DNA from: Dongia mobilis
Lineage (GTDB): Bacteria > Pseudomonadota > Alphaproteobacteria > Dongiales > Dongiaceae
Assembly (NCBI RefSeq): GCF_945906275.1
Contig: NZ_CAMDRA010000010.1
Coordinates: 1 to 41,255 of the forward strand
Direction: 5' to 3'
DNA: 41,255 bases
Below, in pieces: positions 35,712 through 41,255 of the stretch. The notes beneath the pieces are model-generated. The model made no database searches, was not told the DNA's origin, and was given only the letters and a program-made list of their open reading frames with translations. Numbering within the stretch: position 1 is the stretch's first letter; the number at the start of each line of letters is the position of its first letter. The position numbers and the translations under genes are program-made.

Positions 35712-37097
35712 TCAGCCGGCCTTGATGAGGCGCGCGGCAAAGAATCCGTCGAGGCCGCCCTGGTCGGCGAGATGGCTGGGCAGCGAGCGGAAATCACCGG
35801 CGGGCGAGATGAGCTCGAACAATCCCCCCACTTCCTCGGTGTGGATGCGGTCGCGCCTGAGGCCGCTCTGGCGCGCGAGCAAGGCCTCGACGCGGTCGGG
35901 TCCTTCTTCCGGCTGCAGCGAGCAGGTGCAGAAGATGAGCGTGCCGCCGGGCCGCAGCAGCGAAACTGCCTTGTCGAGCAAACGGTCCTGGGTCGCGGTG
36001 AGCTTGCCCAGGTCACGCGGATCCTTTAGCCAGGCGACGTCCGGATGCCGGCGGATGGTGCCGGTCGCCGAGCAGGGCGCATCGAGCAGCACGGCATCGA
36101 AATCGCGACCGCGATCCCACAGCGCCGCGTCGGCTGCTTCCAGTTCGGCATGCAGCCGCAGGCGCTCGAGATTCTCCTTCACGCGCGCGAGGCGTGGCCG
36201 TGAGCGGTCGAGCGCGGTCACCTGGGCACCCGCCGCCGCCAGCTGCGCGGTCTTGCCGCCGGGCGCTGCACAGAGATCGATGACGCGCTGGCCGGCCACA
36301 TTGCCGAGGAGGCGCGCTGGAATCTGCGCCGCCAGATCCTGCACCCACCAGGCGCCTTCGGCATAGCCGGGCAGATCTTCGACCCGCTGATGGAGGCGCT
36401 CGCCACCTTCCGATGCCACCGGGCGACGCAGGGTGCCGGGCAGAGGCATGGTTCGGGCGTGCAATTGCTGTGCCCAATATTCGGCCTCGGCCGGTCGGCG
36501 GCAGCAGAAGTCGAGCGGCGGTTCGTAGAGATGGGCGGTGGCGATCTGCGTCGCCTTGGTGACACCGTATGCCTTGACCCAGCTCTGCCACAGCCAGTCA
36601 GGGAGACTCACGGCACCGGCCGGGGCTGACGCCAGATAGGCTTGGGGGTCCCGCGAGATGCGGCGCAGCACCGCGTTGATGAGGCCCTTGAAACCGGTCT
36701 CGCCGCGCTGGGCGGCAAGCGTCACCATGGTATCCACGGCGGCATGGGGTGCGGTGGCGAGGAACATGATCTGGGCAGCGCCCAGGCGCAGGATGTTGCG
36801 CACGATGAGGGCGCGGGCCGGCAGCGGTTTTTCCAGGCATTGCCCGAGCGCGTGGTCGATCTGGCCCATATGCCGCAAGGTGGTGGCGACCAGGGCGCGC
36901 ACGAATTGCCGGTCGCGCGGCGCCAGCTTGTCGAGTTCGGCATGTTCCCCCAAGGCCTCGTCGAGCGGTTTGCGGCGCCGGAATACGGCATCCATCAGGT
37001 CGAGGGCGATCGAGCGGGCGGACAGGATGGGCGAGTCGCCGGCTGCGTCAGTGACGGCGGCGTCCTTCGGGTCCAATTGGGGGTCTTTCTGCGACAT
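35712..37097 (-). CDS. rsmB: 16S rRNA (cytosine-967-C5)-methyltransferase, RsmB/NOP family
   Basis: A 461-residue RNA methyltransferase. The N-terminal NusB-like helical domain (about 25-160) includes LDEALGEHAELDKLAPRDRQ and FKGLINAVLRRISRDPQAYL. The SAM-dependent domain (about 240-461) has motif I VIDLCAAPGGKTAQLAAAGA, motif IV VLLDAPCSATGTIRRHPDV with the PC catalytic pair, and motif VI FCTCSLQPEEG, whose TCS Cys is the nucleophile of the family. It modifies C967 of 16S rRNA in E. coli numbering. The RsmB assignment rather than another NOP2/SUN member rests on the NusB domain. In many alphaproteobacteria rsmB lies near htpX or purH; neither is seen here. ATG at 37095-37097; divergent from the RTX gene. 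Confidence 0.95.
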   Translation of the reverse strand: MSQKDPQLDPKDAAVTDAAGDSPILSARSIALDLMDAVFRRRKPLDEALGEHAELDKLAPRDRQFVRALVATTLRHMGQIDHALGQCLEKPLPARALIVRNILRLGAAQIMFLATAPHAAVDTMVTLAAQRGETGFKGLINAVLRRISRDPQAYLASAPAGAVSLPDWLWQSWVKAYGVTKATQIATAHLYEPPLDFCCRRPAEAEYWAQQLHARTMPLPGTLRRPVASEGGERLHQRVEDLPGYAEGAWWVQDLAAQIPARLLGNVAGQRVIDLCAAPGGKTAQLAAAGAQVTALDRSRPRLARVKENLERLRLHAELEAADAALWDRGRDFDAVLLDAPCSATGTIRRHPDVAWLKDPRDLGKLTATQDRLLDKAVSLLRPGGTLIFCTCSLQPEEGPDRVEALLARQSGLRRDRIHTEEVGGLFELISPAGDFRSLPSHLADQGGLDGFFAARLIKAG

Positions 37098-37316
37098 GGG
37101 CGCCCTGATAGCGGATAAGCCGCCGCTTGTCTAATCGGCCGGCACCCCGTTGGGCGCGATTTCCGGCACGAATCCCGCCAATTCCTGGGGGATTGGTGAT
37201 GGCCGTCACGCTTACCCCGCGAACATTTCGGACGGTTGGGATGACCAAACTGTAACGGTTTCGGCGCTGCCGGTCTTTCCCAGGCGCCACCCCAGTGCAT
37301 CCAGACGGAGGTCATC

Positions 37317-38351
37317 ATGGCTCAGGTCGGCAACATCGGCACGACCCCGATCGGTCAGTATCCGGAACCCTATTACCCCTATTACTTCCCGATCTACGGG
37401 ACCAATGGGGCCGATACGATCAACGGCACCAATGGCGCCGATACGATCTACGCCCAGGGCGGCCACGACACGGTCAATGCCGGCAAGGGCAATGACACGG
37501 TCGATGGCGGCTCGGGCAACGATTACATCGATGGTGGCGACGGCAATGACACGCTGATCGGCAGCTATGGCGATGACAGCATCTGGGGCGGCACCGGCAA
37601 CGACCTCATTTATGGCGACAGCAATCAACCGCCGAGCCCCGTGGCCGGACCTGCCAGCGGCAACGACAATCTCCATGGCGGCAGCGGCAACGACACGATG
37701 CATGGCGGCCTGGGCGATGATTACCTCTATGGCGACGGCGACAATGACCTGCTGTTCGGCGGCGCCGGCTATGACTGGCTTTATGGCGGCAGCGGCAACG
37801 ACGAGATCCATGCCGGCACCGAGAACGACCGCCTGTTCGGCGATGCGGGTGACGACAAGCTGTTCGGCGACGAGGGCCAGGACCGGCTCTATGGCGGCTT
37901 CGGCAACGATCTGCTCGATGGCGGCGATGGCAATGACCGCCTGTATGGCGAGAAGAATAACGACGAACTGAACGGCGGCGCGGGTAATGACGATCTTTAT
38001 GGCGAAGCTGGCGACGACAATCTCTCGGGCGGCGACGGCAATGACCGCCTGTTCGGCGAAGAAGGTTCCGACGTGATGAAGGGCGGCGCCGGCGACGACA
38101 CCTTCTTCATCGACACGATGCTCGACGGCCACGACATCATCGCCGACCTCGACATCTCGATGGAAGCTCTCGTGCTCGAAGGTCTGGCCGACGCCAACGC
38201 ACCCGGCGTCACCGTCAGCTCGACCGACGATGGCGACGTGCTCATCAAGTTTGCCAACGGCAGTTCCGTGGAACTGGACGGCATCCAGAATCAGGGCTGG
38301 AGCAATCTCGACCAGCTCGACGATTTCGTGCAGATCACCTACCAGCCGTAA
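37317..38351 (+). CDS. RTX / hemolysin-type calcium-binding repeat protein
   Basis: A 344-residue protein. Residues about 28-262 are glycine-aspartate nonapeptides (GGxGxDxLx), for example [19 protein letters not shown] and [19 protein letters not shown]; a proline-rich break ([13 protein letters not shown]) interrupts them near residue 105. These form a beta-roll that folds on binding Ca2+ outside the cell. There is no Sec signal, as expected for type I secretion with a C-terminal signal. The last 80 residues ([16 protein letters not shown] onward) lack repeats and would carry that signal. A Tyr/Pro-rich N-terminus ([10 protein letters not shown]) is unusual. No T1SS ABC transporter genes are nearby and no enzymatic domain is present, so the function is unknown. 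GGAGG precedes the ATG. Confidence 0.9.
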   Translation: MAQVGNIGTTPIGQYPEPYYPYYFPIYGTNGADTINGTNGADTIYAQGGHDTVNAGKGNDTVDGGSGNDYIDGGDGNDTLIGSYGDDSIWGGTGNDLIYGDSNQPPSPVAGPASGNDNLHGGSGNDTMHGGLGDDYLYGDGDNDLLFGGAGYDWLYGGSGNDEIHAGTENDRLFGDAGDDKLFGDEGQDRLYGGFGNDLLDGGDGNDRLYGEKNNDELNGGAGNDDLYGEAGDDNLSGGDGNDRLFGEEGSDVMKGGAGDDTFFIDTMLDGHDIIADLDISMEALVLEGLADANAPGVTVSSTDDGDVLIKFANGSSVELDGIQNQGWSNLDQLDDFVQITYQP

Positions 38352-38379
38352 CGGCAACTGGCACCGCCAAGGGCGCGCA

Positions 38380-40454
<2,075 letters not shown>

Positions 40455-41213
40455 GTGTTTGATCCCAAGCGGTTGCTGGAAGATTTCCTGGGGAATGGGT
40501 CGGCGTCGGCCGGGAGAGGGCAAACCGGGATCGGCGACATGCTGGGCGGGATCAACCGGCAGAAAGCCGGCACTTTCGCCGCCGGCGCCGCCACCGGCGG
40601 CCTGATCGGCCTGCTGCTCGGTTCCAAGAAGGTGAAGAAGCTCGGCGGCGGCCTGCTCGGCTATGGCGGCGCGGCCGTCCTTGGCGGCCTGGCCTACAAG
40701 GCCTGGCAGAACTATCAGCAGAAGCAGGGCGCCCTAGCGACGGCACCCGCCGCGCGGAGCAGCGTCCCTGCGGCCGGTGTCCCGGTCCTGCCGGCGCCGG
40801 CCGACAGCCCGTTCGACCCGGCCCATGGCACATCGAGCGATGGAAGGCCCTTTGCCCTGGCACTCGTGCGCGCCATGATTTCCGCCGCCAAGGCAGACGG
40901 GCATATCGACGCCGAGGAACAGACGCAGCTCTTTGCGCGGATCGAGGAGCTTGGCCTCGATGCCGAGGCCAAGGCCTTCGTGTTCGACGAGCTTGGCCGC
41001 CCGGCCAATCTCGATGCGATCGCAGCCCTGCCCAACGGCCCGGAGCAGGCCGCCGAGATCTGGCTCGCGTCGCGCCTTGCCATCGATCCCGATGACGTGC
41101 GCGAGAAGGCCTATATCTCCGCGCTCAGCGCCAAGCTCAACCTGCCGAAGGATCTGGTGGCGCAACTGGAAGCGCAGGTCAGCGCGGCGGCGCCGGTCGC
41201 CGCCGCAGGCTGA
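40455..41213 (+). CDS. DUF533 family (TerB-like) protein
   Basis: A 252-residue protein of the DUF533 family (YebE-like). The N-terminal part FDPKRLLEDFLGNG is followed by glycine-zipper hydrophobic helices (FAAGAATGGLIGLLLGSKKV and LGGGLLGYGGAAVLGGLAYK) that probably insert in the membrane, then an Ala/Pro-rich linker. The C-terminal domain (about 125-245), FALALVRAMISAAKADGHID then AEEQTQLFARIEELGL, is TerB-like and all-helical, with an acidic DGHIDxxE segment that could bind metal. The cellular role is unknown. The start is taken as GTG at 40455 with GGAGG 6-7 nt upstream; the frame is open for 72 more codons without protein-like sequence. Divergent from the kinase gene. Confidence 0.88.
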   Translation: MFDPKRLLEDFLGNGSASAGRGQTGIGDMLGGINRQKAGTFAAGAATGGLIGLLLGSKKVKKLGGGLLGYGGAAVLGGLAYKAWQNYQQKQGALATAPAARSSVPAAGVPVLPAPADSPFDPAHGTSSDGRPFALALVRAMISAAKADGHIDAEEQTQLFARIEELGLDAEAKAFVFDELGRPANLDAIAALPNGPEQAAEIWLASRLAIDPDDVREKAYISALSAKLNLPKDLVAQLEAQVSAAAPVAAAG

Positions 41214-41217
41214 GGCT

Positions 41218-41255
41218 TCAGGATCTGATGAAGGCGAGCAGGTCCGCGTTCAGCT
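41218..41255 (-). CDS. C-terminal end of an unidentified gene (runs off the window)
   Basis: On the minus strand the last 12 codons read LNADLLAFIRS followed by TGA (41218-41220), 4 bp from the convergent DUF533 stop. An ending of this kind is common in alpha/beta hydrolases, but 11 residues are far too few to assign a family. The coding nature is a guess from the tight convergent spacing. Confidence 0.35.
   Translation of the reverse strand, partial: LNADLLAFIRS

Noticed and set aside
37400-38100. Short periodic DNA repeats in the RTX gene
   Set aside because: They follow directly from the glycine-aspartate nonapeptide coding pattern and are not an independent DNA element.

Overview
The window looks like a chromosomal segment of a GC-rich free-living alphaproteobacterium, most likely from or near the Rhodospirillales. 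The grounds are: a dnaK promoter of the alphaproteobacterial RpoH type (CTTG-N17-CCTATAT), an ELM1-family protein, a GST-fold protein with the features of the division factor FzlA, two short PAS proteins of the kind that is abundant in Rhodospirillales, and dense high-GC coding with long spurious antisense frames. No rRNA, tRNA, insertion sequence, prophage or CRISPR array was recognised. The window opens inside dnaJ and closes in the last codons of an unidentified gene.

Layout. 0-4.4 kb: dnaJ (partial) and dnaK on the minus strand with a heat-shock promoter, a small two-span membrane protein, and an ELM1-family protein. 4.5-7.8 kb: two tandem paralogous AraC-type regulators, divergent from a Tat-exported alpha-carbonic anhydrase. 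7.8-10.4 kb: a chemoreceptor with a small helical partner gene. 10.5-14.5 kb: an exported TPR protein, an atypical SDR, an alpha/beta hydrolase and a family-4 glycosyltransferase. 14.9-18.3 kb: a PAS protein behind a perfect 31-bp palindrome, the FzlA-like protein, and a quinone-reductase-like/PPK2 gene pair that overlap by 4 bp. 18.4-22.2 kb: a pentapeptide-repeat protein, a soluble class III cyclase with a START-like N-terminus and a Cys4 cluster, and an unknown helical protein. 22.2-26.1 kb: a PQQ-type sugar dehydrogenase, methylmalonyl-CoA mutase and an exported EF-hand protein with a strong terminator. 26.3-32.1 kb: a 1939-residue inner-membrane coiled-coil protein with three 116-residue tandem repeats. 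32.1-35.6 kb: a second PAS protein, the threonine-catabolic pair kbl-tdh and two small genes. 35.7-41.2 kb: rsmB, an RTX calcium-binding protein, a hybrid-input histidine kinase interrupted by one in-frame amber codon, and a DUF533 protein.

How the genes work together. Only a few pairs clearly do: dnaK-dnaJ (chaperone cycle), kbl-tdh (threonine to glycine plus acetyl-CoA), the MCP with its downstream gene (probable co-transcription), and the AraC pair with the divergent carbonic anhydrase (possible regulation). Several genes concern signalling (two PAS proteins, cyclase, kinase, MCP), and two concern or may concern cell shape and polarity (FzlA-like, giant coiled coil).

Most notable observations: the giant coiled-coil protein and its recent internal amplification; the amber codon that separates the phosphorylation and ATPase domains of the kinase; the 31-bp palindrome; and a recurrent pattern of unrelated 14-18 bp tandem duplications in spacers, mostly next to gene ends, two of which copy a gene's own stop codon into a ladder of stops.
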